The notes: generated by a model from the letters alone, not told the origin. A DNA stretch of 21,368 bases from CAVZRC01 sp052148775 (GCA_052148775.1 JBKQHM010000330.1:1-21368), one strand, 5' to 3'. Shown: positions 1-8,108, numbered from the stretch's first letter. Program-made: numbers and translations.

Positions 1-1196
1 ACCGAGATGCCGAACGCCAGCATCACCGAGACACCCGTGACGATGGCCTTCTGGTCAGGGATGAAATAAATGATCAACTGGGGGATGGTGACGCCGACCA
101 GCACGCCGAGGAGGCCGCCGACTCCCGAGAGCACGACGGTCTCGATCAAGAACTGCTGAGTGATGTCCTTCCGCTTGGCCCCCAGCGCCCGCCGGATTCC
201 GATCTCTCGCGTCCGCTCGGTCACCGTCGCCAGCATGATGTTCATGATCCCGATCCCGCCGACGAGTAACGAGATCGCGGCGATCGTGCCGAGGATGATG
301 CTGAATTGCCGGGCCTGCCTCTGCGCCGAGAGGAGCAGGTCGTAGGGCACGGTCATCTCGACGTCTTTCTTGGGGTGGTACGGTTCATAGCAGGCCTTGA
401 TCAGCGGGACGGTCGGGACCACCTCGTTGATCGCGCCGACCTGGACCGTGACCTGGGTGAGCTGCGTCTCCTCGGCCTGCGACGATCCCGACCGGTTGTC
501 CACGATCTTCTCGCCGAAGCGCAACTTGCACGTGTTGAGCGGGATATACACATCCCGGTTGAAGTCCTGAGCCGCGAGGCTGCCGCCGATGCCCGCCGAG
601 CTGGCACGCTCAGCGGTTACGCCCACGACCGTGTAATAATCGGTGCCGAGTTTGACCGACTGGTTCAGCGGGTTTTCGAACGGGAAGAGCCGCCGGGCGG
701 TCTCGAAGGCCAGCACGGCGTAATTCTGGTATTTCTCGTTGTCCGATGCCGTCAGGAATCGGCCCCTCTGAACCTGGAGCAGGTTGAAGTCGGCGTACTC
801 ATGCGTGGTGCCCACCACGCGTCCATCCATGAAGAGGGAGCCGCGACGGATCTGCTTGCGGATTTCCCGGATGGGTAGGATCTTGCGGATGGTGGGGATG
901 GTCTCGACCATGCGGTCGAAGTCGCTGTACTTGAGCCCATAATTGAGGACGCGGGCGGGCCGGCCGCCGGTGGCCTGGGCCTCATCGCTAGGCTTCACCG
1001 AGCGGATGATGATGTTCGTCGCGCCCAGCGCCCGGATCTGTTCCTGGGCCTCTCGGCTGGTCCCCTCGGCGATCGACAGCATCGAAATCACGGCCGCAAC
1101 GCCGAAGACGATGCCCAGCACCGTCAAGCCCGACCGCAGCTTGTGGAGCAACAAGCTCTTCATGCCCAGCTTCAGCGCGCGCCAGATGCGTCCCAT
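1..1196 (-). CDS. MacB-like ABC transporter permease (FtsX family), 3' end outside the window
   Basis: Inner-membrane permease of a MacAB-type tripartite exporter, which in this family couples ATP hydrolysis to substrate extrusion through a TolC-type duct. My reading of the minus strand is open for about 398 residues to the window edge. It begins MGRIWRALKLGMKSLLLHKL, followed by a hydrophobic first membrane segment (TVLGIVFGVAAVISM), a large MacB_PCD-like periplasmic domain, and after about residue 310 the FtsX signature region (GGIGIMNIMLATVTERTREI, then GIRRALGAK) with two further hydrophobic stretches. The last membrane helix lies beyond position 1. The start is ATG with only a weak AGGA about 10 nt upstream. 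It is the last visible gene of the operon and lies 140 bp after the ATPase gene. Family assignment is firm; the substrate is unknown. Confidence 0.93.
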   Translation of the reverse strand, partial: MGRIWRALKLGMKSLLLHKLRSGLTVLGIVFGVAAVISMLSIAEGTSREAQEQIRALGATNIIIRSVKPSDEAQATGGRPARVLNYGLKYSDFDRMVETIPTIRKILPIREIRKQIRRGSLFMDGRVVGTTHEYADFNLLQVQRGRFLTASDNEKYQNYAVLAFETARRLFPFENPLNQSVKLGTDYYTVVGVTAERASSAGIGGSLAAQDFNRDVYIPLNTCKLRFGEKIVDNRSGSSQAEETQLTQVTVQVGAINEVVPTVPLIKACYEPYHPKKDVEMTVPYDLLLSAQRQARQFSIILGTIAAISLLVGGIGIMNIMLATVTERTREIGIRRALGAKRKDITQQFLIETVVLSGVGGLLGVLVGVTIPQLIIYFIPDQKAIVTGVSVMLAFGIS

Positions 1197-1308
1197 GGGT
1201 CGGTTGTCCTATGTCAGTTGTCCGTTGCCTTCTGCCTCTGGTGACCTACCCTCGATCCGGAACGGCCTGCGGAAAGCGTGAACGGGGACTAAGCTCGAGC
1301 GGGCCGAA

Positions 1309-1329
1309 CCAATGACCAATGACCAATGA
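1309..1329. repeat. Heptamer tandem repeat (CCAATGA x3) between ATPase and permease genes
   Basis: Exactly three copies of CCAATGA in tandem, inside the 140-bp gap between ATPase stop and permease start. A second heptamer-like tract (TCAGTTGTCCGTTG, near 1213-1226) lies closer to the permease. Short heptanucleotide tandem repeats of this style are known from cyanobacterial intergenic DNA. Confidence 0.85.
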
Positions 1330-1336
1330 CAAAAGC

Positions 1337-2245
1337 TCAATGCGTCAATTCTTCGTTCAACTGCCCCAGTTCGGGCGGTGCGGGGAGCGTCTCATCGGCT
1401 TTCCAGGGCTCGCCATTGCCGTCGACGTGGGACGCCACGATCATCGCCGCCGCGGCGGCTTTCATCCGGGGGCTGGGACCATCGTCGATGATCACCCCGT
1501 CCCGCATCCGGATGACCCGCTTGGCATGCTCGGCAATGTCATCCTCGTGGGTGACCAGAATGATGGTCTTTCCCGCGTCGTTGAGTCTGCCCAACATTTC
1601 CATGATCTCATGACTGGTCGTGGTATCGAGGTTTCCGGTCGCCTCGTCGGCCAGGATGATGTAGGGGTCGTTGATGAGCGAGCGTGCGATGGCGACGCGC
1701 TGCTGCTGGCCGCCGGAGAGTTGCGACGGCCGGTGGTCGAGTCGATCGCCGAGGCCGACGAGCCCGGCGACCTCCACGGATCGTTCCTCAGCTTCGGCGC
1801 TGATCTCGCCGGTGCCCTGGTAGGTCAGGGGGAGCTGGATGTTCTCCAGCACCGTGTATTGCTGGATCAGGTTATAGGACTGGAAGACGAATCCCAGGTA
1901 TCGGCTCCGGATCTCGGAGAGCTCGTCGTCTTCCAGGCCGGCGATGTCGCGCCCGCCGAGGAAGTAGGAGCCGCTCGTGGGGCGGTCGAGGCATCCGAGC
2001 AGGTTGAGCATGGTGCTCTTGCCCGAGCCGGAGGCGCCCATGATGGCGATGTACTCGCCCGGGAAGAAATCGACGGAGACGCCCCGAAGGGCGTGCACGG
2101 TTACAGAGGCCACATTGTTGGTACGGCGGCGGCGGAGTAATCCGCCGCCGCCGCCGGGATGTCCCATGACGTAAGTCTTGACCACGTCGACCAGTTTGAC
2201 GATCGGCTTGCCGGACGACCTGGCCGAGTCTTCTTGCTGATTCAC
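1337..2245 (-). CDS. MacB/LolD-type ABC transporter ATP-binding protein
   Basis: Cytoplasmic ATPase that powers the adjacent FtsX permease. The 302 residues show Walker A GASGSGKST (about 70-78), the Q-loop in FVFQSYN (about 120), ABC signature LSGGQQQRVAIARSL (about 176-190), Walker B with catalytic Glu in IILADEATGNLD (about 197-208), and the H-loop in LVTHEDD. The start is GTG and shares GTGA with the stop codon of the adaptor gene, indicating translational coupling. Two oddities stand out. A Gly/Arg-rich insert of about 20 residues (about 28-49) lies between the KTY strand and the HALRGVS strand, encoded by a perfect DNA inverted repeat at 2124-2153. A C-terminal extension of about 50 residues after the nucleotide-binding domain is Ala/Pro/Glu-rich. 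In MacB proper the NBD is fused to the permease; here they are separate genes, as in LolCDE-like systems. Confidence 0.95.
   Translation of the reverse strand: MNQQEDSARSSGKPIVKLVDVVKTYVMGHPGGGGGLLRRRRTNNVASVTVHALRGVSVDFFPGEYIAIMGASGSGKSTMLNLLGCLDRPTSGSYFLGGRDIAGLEDDELSEIRSRYLGFVFQSYNLIQQYTVLENIQLPLTYQGTGEISAEAEERSVEVAGLVGLGDRLDHRPSQLSGGQQQRVAIARSLINDPYIILADEATGNLDTTTSHEIMEMLGRLNDAGKTIILVTHEDDIAEHAKRVIRMRDGVIIDDGPSPRMKAAAAAMIVASHVDGNGEPWKADETLPAPPELGQLNEELTH
2124..2153. repeat. Perfect 13-bp inverted repeat inside the ABC ATPase gene
   Basis: The plus strand reads CGGCGGCGGCGGA, GTAA, TCCGCCGCCGCCG: both 13-nt arms match perfectly around a 4-nt loop. In the ATPase frame it encodes the Gly5-Leu-Leu-Arg4 part of an insert that typical MacB/LolD ATPases lack. 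It lies about 90-120 nt after the GTG start, so the mRNA could form a very stable hairpin there. Confidence 0.85.
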
Positions 2246-4131
2246 TGATCAGATCCTCCCCCGCCGCCATCGCCGCCGCGACCGCGACCGCCGCCAAACC
2301 CACCGCCGCCACCGCCCCCACCGCCGAAGTTCTTCCGCATCTCTTCCATCTGCTTGATATCGGCGTCGCTGGCACCCGCCTTCTTGAGGATCTCGCGACG
2401 CTCCTCGTCCGTGGCGGACTTCATCCTGGCACGATCTTCGGGGGAGATTTTCTGGAAGATGGCTCCCATGGCCCCCATGCCGCCACGCCCGCCACCCTTG
2501 CGAGTGCCCTTGGCCTTGGCCTTGGCCGGATCGCCGGCCTTGCCGGGCGCCCCACCCTTGCCGGGCTCGCCGGCTTTACCCTTGGCCGCATCAGCTTCGG
2601 TCGGGCCGCCGGGGCCCCATTCCTTCTTGGATTCCTTGGATGCGCTCCGGAACGCCTCACGCTTCTCGTCCTCGGTCATGAGGGACATCGGATTGAGGAC
2701 CACGAGGTCGCCGTCGGCAAGGCCCTTGACCACCTGCACGAATTTCTCGTTCGACAGGCCGACCTGCACATCGGTACTCACGTAACGATCGCCGACCTTC
2801 TTGGTCACGTGATCCTTACCATTGTACTGGAGGATCGCCTGCACGGGAACGCTCAGGATATTCTCGAGGCGATTGACCAGGATTTCGACCTGCGCGGTCA
2901 TGCCCGGCCTGAGGCCCGAGAGGGCGTCGTCGATCTTGATGTGGGTCGTGTAGACCTTGATGTCGGAGCTGAAGAAGTTGCCCGGGTCGGGCAGGGGGGC
3001 GACGTCCAGGACGGTGCCGTTGAGCACCTGATCGGCGAAGGCATCGACGCGGATCAGGGCCTTCATGTTCGGCGTGATCTTGTCGATCTGCGACTCGTGG
3101 ACCTTGGCGTTGACCTGCATCCGGGTGATGTCGGGGATGCTGATGATCTTCTGACGCTCGCGGACGGTCGCACCTTCCTCGATCTGCGGCTGGGTGCTGC
3201 CGAACCCGCGGCCGGGATCGTTGGCGTAGACAACCAGGCCGTCGATCGGTGCGATCAGGGTGCAGGCCTTGATCTGCCGCTCCAGCTTCGCTTCCTTGGT
3301 CTTCTCCAGGTCCCACGTCGCCTGCTTGGCCAGTTCGTCGGACCGGGCCTTCTCGACCTCGCTCTCGAGTTCCTTGATCGTCTTGCCCTTGGTGTAGTCG
3401 ACGAGCACTTTCCGCTTGCTCTGAGCCTGCTCGAGGGTGAACTGGGCCTTCTTGAAGGTCAACTCTTCCGAGACCTTCTGGGCCATCGAGACATAGCCCT
3501 TGTCGAACATGCGCCGGGCCCACTCGAGCCGGTCCTCGGATCGGATCAGGTCGGATTCGGCCAGCTTGATCTCGCCCTCGACGGTGGCGAGGTCCTGGAC
3601 GAAGATGCCTTCCTTGTATTCGATCACGGCGATCTCGGCCACCTCGCGGGTCAGCTTGGCGTTCTGGTAATTCGCCTTGGCGGACTCGGTCGTGATCCGC
3701 TGGTTGATCAGCGAATCCTTGAGCGCGGCCGAGTCCAGTTCGCAGATCACGTCGCCCTTCTTGACCCTCGTGCCTTCGGCGGCGATCTTGATGATCGTCA
3801 CCGAGCCTTCGACGTTGCAGTACACGTCCTGGTTGCTGGAGCTTTCCAGGCTGCCGCGCTCGACCACGGTGATCGGCAGCGGACCCAGGCGAACGGGATA
3901 GGTGATCACATCGCTGCTGGTCGTGACGAAGAAGCCCTTCAGCGGCTTACCGATGCTGGGCACGCTCAGGACGGCGACGGCGCCGACCCCGATCAAAGTG
4001 ACCAGGGTCAGCGCGATCACCTTACCGGCCGAAAATCGCCGGCGCCGTGGTTTCTGGACTGGTGGCAGTTCCCGGGCGGCTGTCGGGCTGGCCGTGGATT
4101 GGCCCGTGGTACTCTGAAGGGAAAAGTTCAC
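2242..4131 (-). CDS. HlyD/MacA-like periplasmic adaptor subunit of the efflux system
   Basis: Membrane-fusion protein that would bridge the FtsX/ABC inner-membrane pump to the TolC-type outer-membrane protein. With the chosen GTG start it has 629 residues: a basic cytoplasmic N-terminus ending in RRRRFSAGK, one membrane segment (about 38-58), then a barrel-sandwich half (YCNVEGSVTIIKIAAEGTRV), a long alpha-helical hairpin rich in Glu/Lys/Gln, the second lipoyl half (ACTLIAPIDGLVVYAND), and beta-barrel and membrane-proximal domains (LRPGMTAQVEILVNRL; GLADGDLVVLNP). The tail (about 500-629) is Lys/Gly/Ala-rich and ends in runs of glycine, which is unusual. Start choice: GTG at 4131 has GGGAGG 6 nt upstream but overlaps the upstream gene by 110 bp. 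GTG at 4173 (643 aa) is longer. GTG at 4020 removes the overlap but begins inside the membrane helix. Family call firm, start moderately sure. Confidence 0.9.
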   Translation of the reverse strand: MNFSLQSTTGQSTASPTAARELPPVQKPRRRRFSAGKVIALTLVTLIGVGAVAVLSVPSIGKPLKGFFVTTSSDVITYPVRLGPLPITVVERGSLESSSNQDVYCNVEGSVTIIKIAAEGTRVKKGDVICELDSAALKDSLINQRITTESAKANYQNAKLTREVAEIAVIEYKEGIFVQDLATVEGEIKLAESDLIRSEDRLEWARRMFDKGYVSMAQKVSEELTFKKAQFTLEQAQSKRKVLVDYTKGKTIKELESEVEKARSDELAKQATWDLEKTKEAKLERQIKACTLIAPIDGLVVYANDPGRGFGSTQPQIEEGATVRERQKIISIPDITRMQVNAKVHESQIDKITPNMKALIRVDAFADQVLNGTVLDVAPLPDPGNFFSSDIKVYTTHIKIDDALSGLRPGMTAQVEILVNRLENILSVPVQAILQYNGKDHVTKKVGDRYVSTDVQVGLSNEKFVQVVKGLADGDLVVLNPMSLMTEDEKREAFRSASKESKKEWGPGGPTEADAAKGKAGEPGKGGAPGKAGDPAKAKAKGTRKGGGRGGMGAMGAIFQKISPEDRARMKSATDEERREILKKAGASDADIKQMEEMRKNFGGGGGGGGGFGGGRGRGGDGGGGGSDQ

Positions 4132-7100
4132 TGAAGGCCTCCCATTCGTCGTAAGGCAAGATGCCGATGTCACGATAAAAGATCAAGCGGTTGGTCTGGT
4201 AACCTTCGTACTGCGAGATCAGGGCGAGCTGCGAGCGATAAGAGGCACCCTGGAAACTGAGCAGGTTGGTCGTCTGGGTCGCGGCGTTGGCCGACTGGGC
4301 CAGGCTCTGGGTGCCGCCGGCGGGCGGGGCCACGATCTGCTCGAACGACTGGTCCTTCAGCCGCACATTCAGTTCGTAGTTGCGCTTGTTGATCTCGTAC
4401 TGGATGTAGGACGCGTGCACATTACGCAAGTCGGCCCTCAACTGGATCTTCAGGTTGTCTTCCACGTTCATGAGGGTGCGGCGTGCTCGCTGGTAATTGA
4501 TCAGGGCCGTGCGGAAGTTATTCCGCTCGCTCATACGGACCAGGGGGAGTTCGGCATTGAGGACCAGGCTGAAGTTCTTGGCCTGGCTCAGGAAAGCGAA
4601 TGGGTTGGTCGTATACGGGCCCGTGTAAACATTGTTCGTCACCGTGACATTCAGGATGCCTTCCAGGGTATTGGCCACGACCCGGATCTGTCGCCAGGAA
4701 TCGTATAGGGTCGCCCGGGCGTTCATCAAGTCCAGCCGATATTCCAGGCCGATGCGGATAGCCGTCGAGAGCAAGTCCTCCAGGCCGTCTTCATCCTCGG
4801 GGACGAATTGCTTGGCCGTTGCGCGATAGTTCCGGTAGATCCCCAGGACCGAGCGGCCATCGAGGTCGATGTCCTGGAGTGCAGGAATACGACTGATGAT
4901 CGACGGCAATTCGGAGAGTTTGCGATCGGGATTCTTCTGCCAGGCGTCGACCGAGTCGAAGACCTTGTAGAAGGGCGTCCCGAGGAAACTCTGATCCATG
5001 ACCATCGGCAGATCCGGCGGGAGGCCCATCTGCATCTTGAACTGGTCGAGCCCGAGGCGATAGGTCACCTTGTCCGAGAACAAGCCGGACCGGGCACCGA
5101 TCAACTGGGATTGCACCTGGTCGACCTGGAGCTGGGACAACCCCGAGGCCTCGCCCTGGATCAACTCTTGATACAGTTTAACCAAATTCTCGTAAAAGGC
5201 CACATTCCTCCGATCGATCTCAACTTGCACCACATTGAAGGCGGCCGGGATGTATCCGGTCGTCGGATCGGTGTTTCCCGCACCCGAGAACCCGGCAAGC
5301 TGGTAGCCTTGGCCGTAGTTCTGGATCGAGCCGCCGGTCAACGTCACCACGAAGAATTGTTGCCGGAACTGGGTGAACGCGCGAACCGCATAGAGGAGGT
5401 CCCGTTCCTGGATGGTCAACGGTTCCAGGGTGACGGCCCGACCGCCTCCCCGCAATAGGGGCTGGACGAAGCTGATGGGGATCGCCGAGAGGACCGTGGG
5501 CTGCTGCGGATTCTTGCCGGCGAAATTGAACACCAGTTCGCTGGCAAATCCCGCGAGCATCTGGCCGCCTGTATTGAACAGCTTGCCGACGCCGGCCACT
5601 GTCCCAAGATTGAGCGTGGAAACCTGCCCGGTCGGCGCGAAACGCGTGGCGTAACTATAGGAATTCGGATAGTTGACGCCCCCCGCGAAGCTGCCGCCAC
5701 CGATCGAGGTCCCCCCACCGCCGGCGCCGCCGGTCTGGGGCACTCCCGTCGTCGGCGACATACCCGCATAGAATTGCGGCTCGAAGGCGAACCGCTGGAG
5801 CGTTACTGGCAGCGCGGCCAGGTAGAGCTGCTCGAGCTGATACTGGTAATACCGACCATTAATCAGTGCGAGTAGCCATGCCTGCTGCATATCGATCTTG
5901 TAAGCCTTGAAGTCCTTGGGGAGTCCGGCCGCCTCGGATTCGTTCATGGCGGGGACGGAGGGTACGAGGATGCCGGCGAGCCCGACCGCCTCGCTGGGCT
6001 TCAACTTCCCTGCCTGATCGATGAGCTGGCGATCGATCGCGGGCTCCCCCGGCACGTTAGGTAAGGCCTGGATATCCGGATCGAGCCCACCGGGACGCGC
6101 GGCAGGCGGAGGCGCCGGCTGATTGTCAGGGGGTTGTGTCCCCGTTCCGAAGCCGCCGGGCGGTTGGTTCGTCGCGGGAGGATTGGCGGGCGGCTGCATC
6201 GAATCGGGCCTCCCGGCGGTCTCCTGCAAGGCAACGCGTGCAACCGATCGATCGTTCACACCTCTGGTCCCGACGGTTTGGGCGGCGATCAGGCTGGATA
6301 GGCGCCTCGGCGGCGGGATGATCGGCCTCGCCCCCTTGGAGATCCTCTTCGATACAGATATGGGCGTCGAACCGGCCGACTTCGTCCCCGAATTCATGTT
6401 GCGAGGCGGCGGGATTGTGACCTTCCGGGTGGCGTTCCCGGGCTTGGGGGCCTCCTCGTCGTCCTGGAGGCGGATGATTTGCACGACGGGCTTGCCGGGC
6501 TCGTTCCGAACTCGACGCGGAACGCTGGCCGTCGCCCCCGGTCCTCCGGGGTTCGGCGCACCCGGGGTGTTGGACGGGGTTCCGGGACTCAGACGCGGCG
6601 GCGAGCTGGGTGGGGAGCCGGGACTGAGGGACGGCGGCATGCCAGATGGGGAGCCGGGGCTCAGTCGGGGCGTCGTGCCGGTGGACGTACCCGTCCGGCC
6701 CCCGGTCGCAGGGCGTCTGCCTCCTCCCGGTGGCGTTCCCGTGCCGCCGGTACCTCCCGCCGTGCCCGAATAATCCGGCATCGCTTCGAAGAGCCGCTGC
6801 CCGGTCTCCTCCTCTCTCGCATACGCGTCCGAATAAACGGTGCCAGGGGCGAAGGGATTGGCCATCCCCGGGTACGGCTGGAACGCGATACCCGGGCGAG
6901 CGGCCGGGTCTGAGCTGATCGACGGCGGCACGCCACCTACGCCCATATTGGCGGGAATCCCGGCCAGGTAGGGATTCGGCGGCGCGGGGGCCCGGGGCCG
7001 GTCGAGCGGGGGATAATCGTTCCGCTGCCAGTATTCGAAGAGATCCAGGTAGCCGGTCCCCTCGACAGGCAGAATCAGCCGGTTGCTGGGCCATTGGGGC

Positions 7101-7393
7101 ACGGGCGAGAGCGCCTCGGCCGGGACGTCGTCCGGCGGGGCCGGCGGGGCGTCCTGGTCGTAGGGATCGGCGAATCGCGACAGGGCCGGCGGCTCGACGG
7201 AGAACGTGTCCAGCCGCCAGCGGGGGTCGCGACTCTTCTCGAAGAGCGCCTCCGAGACGTCCTGGTTGGCCCATTCCCGGAAGAACTCGCGGGTGCAGCC
7301 ACCCAGGCCCCCGACGGTCAAGGTGGCGAGCATCGCCACTTTGCCGAACTGGACCACGGTGCCGCCGTATCTCGGACTCCTCCGTGTTCTCAT
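4022..7393 (-). CDS. TolC-family outer-membrane efflux lipoprotein with long Pro-rich N-terminal half
   Basis: Outer-membrane channel component and first gene of the export operon. At 1123 residues it is more than twice the usual TolC length of roughly 450-500. A basic N-terminus and hydrophobic segment end in a lipobox-like LGGC (Cys33), suggesting a lipoprotein. Residues about 35-150 hold a region (EWANQDVSEALFEKSRDPRW, SRFADPYDQDAPPAPPDDVP) resembling the N-terminus of other planctomycete TolC-like proteins. Residues about 200-460 are Pro/Gly/Ser/Thr-rich with LSPGSP-type repeats. The helical TolC core runs from about 490 (FKAYKIDMQQAWLLALINGR) to about 1085, with paired blocks such as RRNVAFYENLVKLYQELIQG and INYQRARRTLMNVEDNLKIQ, ending in a PYDEWEAFSELFP motif. 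The ATG is preceded by GAGGCG. The last 110 bp overlap the adaptor gene. Confidence 0.9.
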   Translation of the reverse strand: MRTRRSPRYGGTVVQFGKVAMLATLTVGGLGGCTREFFREWANQDVSEALFEKSRDPRWRLDTFSVEPPALSRFADPYDQDAPPAPPDDVPAEALSPVPQWPSNRLILPVEGTGYLDLFEYWQRNDYPPLDRPRAPAPPNPYLAGIPANMGVGGVPPSISSDPAARPGIAFQPYPGMANPFAPGTVYSDAYAREEETGQRLFEAMPDYSGTAGGTGGTGTPPGGGRRPATGGRTGTSTGTTPRLSPGSPSGMPPSLSPGSPPSSPPRLSPGTPSNTPGAPNPGGPGATASVPRRVRNEPGKPVVQIIRLQDDEEAPKPGNATRKVTIPPPRNMNSGTKSAGSTPISVSKRISKGARPIIPPPRRLSSLIAAQTVGTRGVNDRSVARVALQETAGRPDSMQPPANPPATNQPPGGFGTGTQPPDNQPAPPPAARPGGLDPDIQALPNVPGEPAIDRQLIDQAGKLKPSEAVGLAGILVPSVPAMNESEAAGLPKDFKAYKIDMQQAWLLALINGRYYQYQLEQLYLAALPVTLQRFAFEPQFYAGMSPTTGVPQTGGAGGGGTSIGGGSFAGGVNYPNSYSYATRFAPTGQVSTLNLGTVAGVGKLFNTGGQMLAGFASELVFNFAGKNPQQPTVLSAIPISFVQPLLRGGGRAVTLEPLTIQERDLLYAVRAFTQFRQQFFVVTLTGGSIQNYGQGYQLAGFSGAGNTDPTTGYIPAAFNVVQVEIDRRNVAFYENLVKLYQELIQGEASGLSQLQVDQVQSQLIGARSGLFSDKVTYRLGLDQFKMQMGLPPDLPMVMDQSFLGTPFYKVFDSVDAWQKNPDRKLSELPSIISRIPALQDIDLDGRSVLGIYRNYRATAKQFVPEDEDGLEDLLSTAIRIGLEYRLDLMNARATLYDSWRQIRVVANTLEGILNVTVTNNVYTGPYTTNPFAFLSQAKNFSLVLNAELPLVRMSERNNFRTALINYQRARRTLMNVEDNLKIQLRADLRNVHASYIQYEINKRNYELNVRLKDQSFEQIVAPPAGGTQSLAQSANAATQTTNLLSFQGASYRSQLALISQYEGYQTNRLIFYRDIGILPYDEWEAFSELFPSEYHGPIHGQPDSRPGTATSPETTAPAIFGR
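4138..4143 (-). promoter_or_regulatory. Shine-Dalgarno site supporting the GTG start of the adaptor gene
   Basis: GGGAGG on the minus strand lies 6 nt before GTG at 4131, inside the 3' coding part of the TolC-like gene. It is the best ribosome-binding site among the candidate starts, so it favours translation beginning within the overlap. Confidence 0.5.
6560..6690 (-). repeat. LSPGSP-type tandem repeat coding region in the TolC-like gene
   Basis: The encoded stretch (about residues 235-278) repeats a unit of roughly 14-17 residues built on RLSPGSPSG, SLSPGSPPS and RLSPGTPSN. The DNA shows the matching near-repeat around GAGCCGGGACT / GAGCCGGGGCT / GTTCCGGGACT. It looks like a disordered linker grown by duplication. 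Confidence 0.7.
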
Positions 7394-7427
7394 GGATCTC
7401 GCCTCGACACCTTATGGTCTTGCCGGG

Positions 7428-7452
7428 TGCATCGCTCCGGCGGAGCGACGCA
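7428..7452. repeat. Near-perfect palindrome upstream of the TolC-like gene
   Basis: TGC-A-TCGCTCC, GGC, GGAGCGA-C-GCA: 7 bp of perfect stem, one mismatch, then 3 more pairs. It lies 35 nt upstream of the efflux operon start. It could be an operator or a 5' UTR hairpin; no T-run follows, so a terminator is unlikely. Confidence 0.45.
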
Positions 7453-7989
7453 TCCGGCGATTGTGTAGTTGGCTTCAACATACCGGCCCGTGCGCGATTC
7501 GGGGCGTGGTCGGCCGTTCGAACCGGCACGCGCCGAGGGCGGTTTGCACCGCCACCGCCCGCAGACTCCATCCGATCGACAAGGGAGGCACCGCGCCGCA
7601 TCCCCCGTCCTCGCCATCGATTCGAGGAGCCCTTACCGAGGCCGTGGGGCCCCCGCGAAGGGTTGGCTCCGGCAGGGAGGGACGGGATCGCCCATCTCCG
7701 TCCCCGTCGAGGGATCGGGGGCGATCTCGCCCGCCGAACGAAGACGACGATCCGCGGGCTTCCCGGTGGGCCTGGCCCCGAGGTCTCGATGAACCGCAGG
7801 TAGGGTTCAGCGAACTATATCGGGTCTGCGGCTTGGACGAGTTGAACTCAAAGCGCACCGCGTCGCGATGATGACGAATGCCCAAGTCTGGAATTGGGTG
7901 GAGTCAACGACCATCATCGGCCGAATTCTGGTGAGGTAAGAGCACACCCTTGGCGGCGGGATCGCGCCAGACTTTTTCATGCGGGATAC

Positions 7990-8017
7990 TCCAGACGCCC
8001 CGTCTGGGATCGCTTTT
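7990..8017 (+). terminator. Possible terminator or leader hairpin before the FG-GAP gene
   Basis: CCAGACG, CCC, CGTCTGG forms a 7-bp stem (one more G-T pair possible) followed within 7 nt by TTTT. It ends about 90 nt before the FG-GAP start. With no gene upstream on this strand it could attenuate the FG-GAP transcript or be chance. Confidence 0.3.
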
Positions 8018-8093
8018 CCGAGGGAGGCTCGCCGAGCGGGTGATGGATCGAATCCATCTCCCACCGGGCGTACGCGCATTTATTTGGCTCGGG

Positions 8094-8099
8094 AGGAGG
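8094..8099 (+). promoter_or_regulatory. Shine-Dalgarno AGGAGG deciding the FG-GAP gene start
   Basis: AGGAGG lies 9 nt before ATG 8109. Upstream in-frame starts (for example ATG 8043) lack such a site, and starting at 8109 gives the basic N-terminus expected of this secreted class. Confidence 0.75.
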
Positions 8100-8108
8100 G
8101 AGTCTCCT

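Larger units (their letters stand above)
7394..8108. other. Gene-poor intergenic region between divergent TolC-like and FG-GAP genes
   Basis: About 715 bp without a credible gene. The open frames here are Arg/Pro/Ser-rich, lack recognisable motifs and mostly run into flanking genes. It should hold the promoters for both divergent transcripts, but I find no convincing -35/-10 pair. Small structures seen: a near-perfect palindrome at 7428-7452 (TCGCTCC-GGC-GGAGCGA core) close to the TolC-like start, and a hairpin with a short T-run at 7990-8017. A 22-codon frame from ATG 7868 has no ribosome-binding site. Confidence 0.6.

Noticed and set aside
306..878. A 190-codon plus-strand frame opposite the permease gene
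   Set aside because: Antisense to a permease whose minus-strand frame shows full FtsX/MacB features.
2809..4134. A 441-codon plus-strand frame opposite the adaptor gene
   Set aside because: Leu/Asp/Val-rich antisense shadow with no motif; the minus-strand adaptor has clear domain features.
7500..7530. TpsiC-like GTTCGAACC suggesting a tRNA
   Set aside because: No acceptor stem, anticodon arm or CCA-side pairing could be fitted around it.
7475..7885. Possible 136-aa minus-strand gene or transposase remnant in the gene-poor region
   Set aside because: Arg/Ser/Pro-rich, no catalytic motif, no terminal inverted repeats or target duplication around it.
7868..7936. Small 22-codon frame starting ATGATGACG
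   Set aside because: No Shine-Dalgarno site, no recognisable peptide features, and such short frames are expected by chance.
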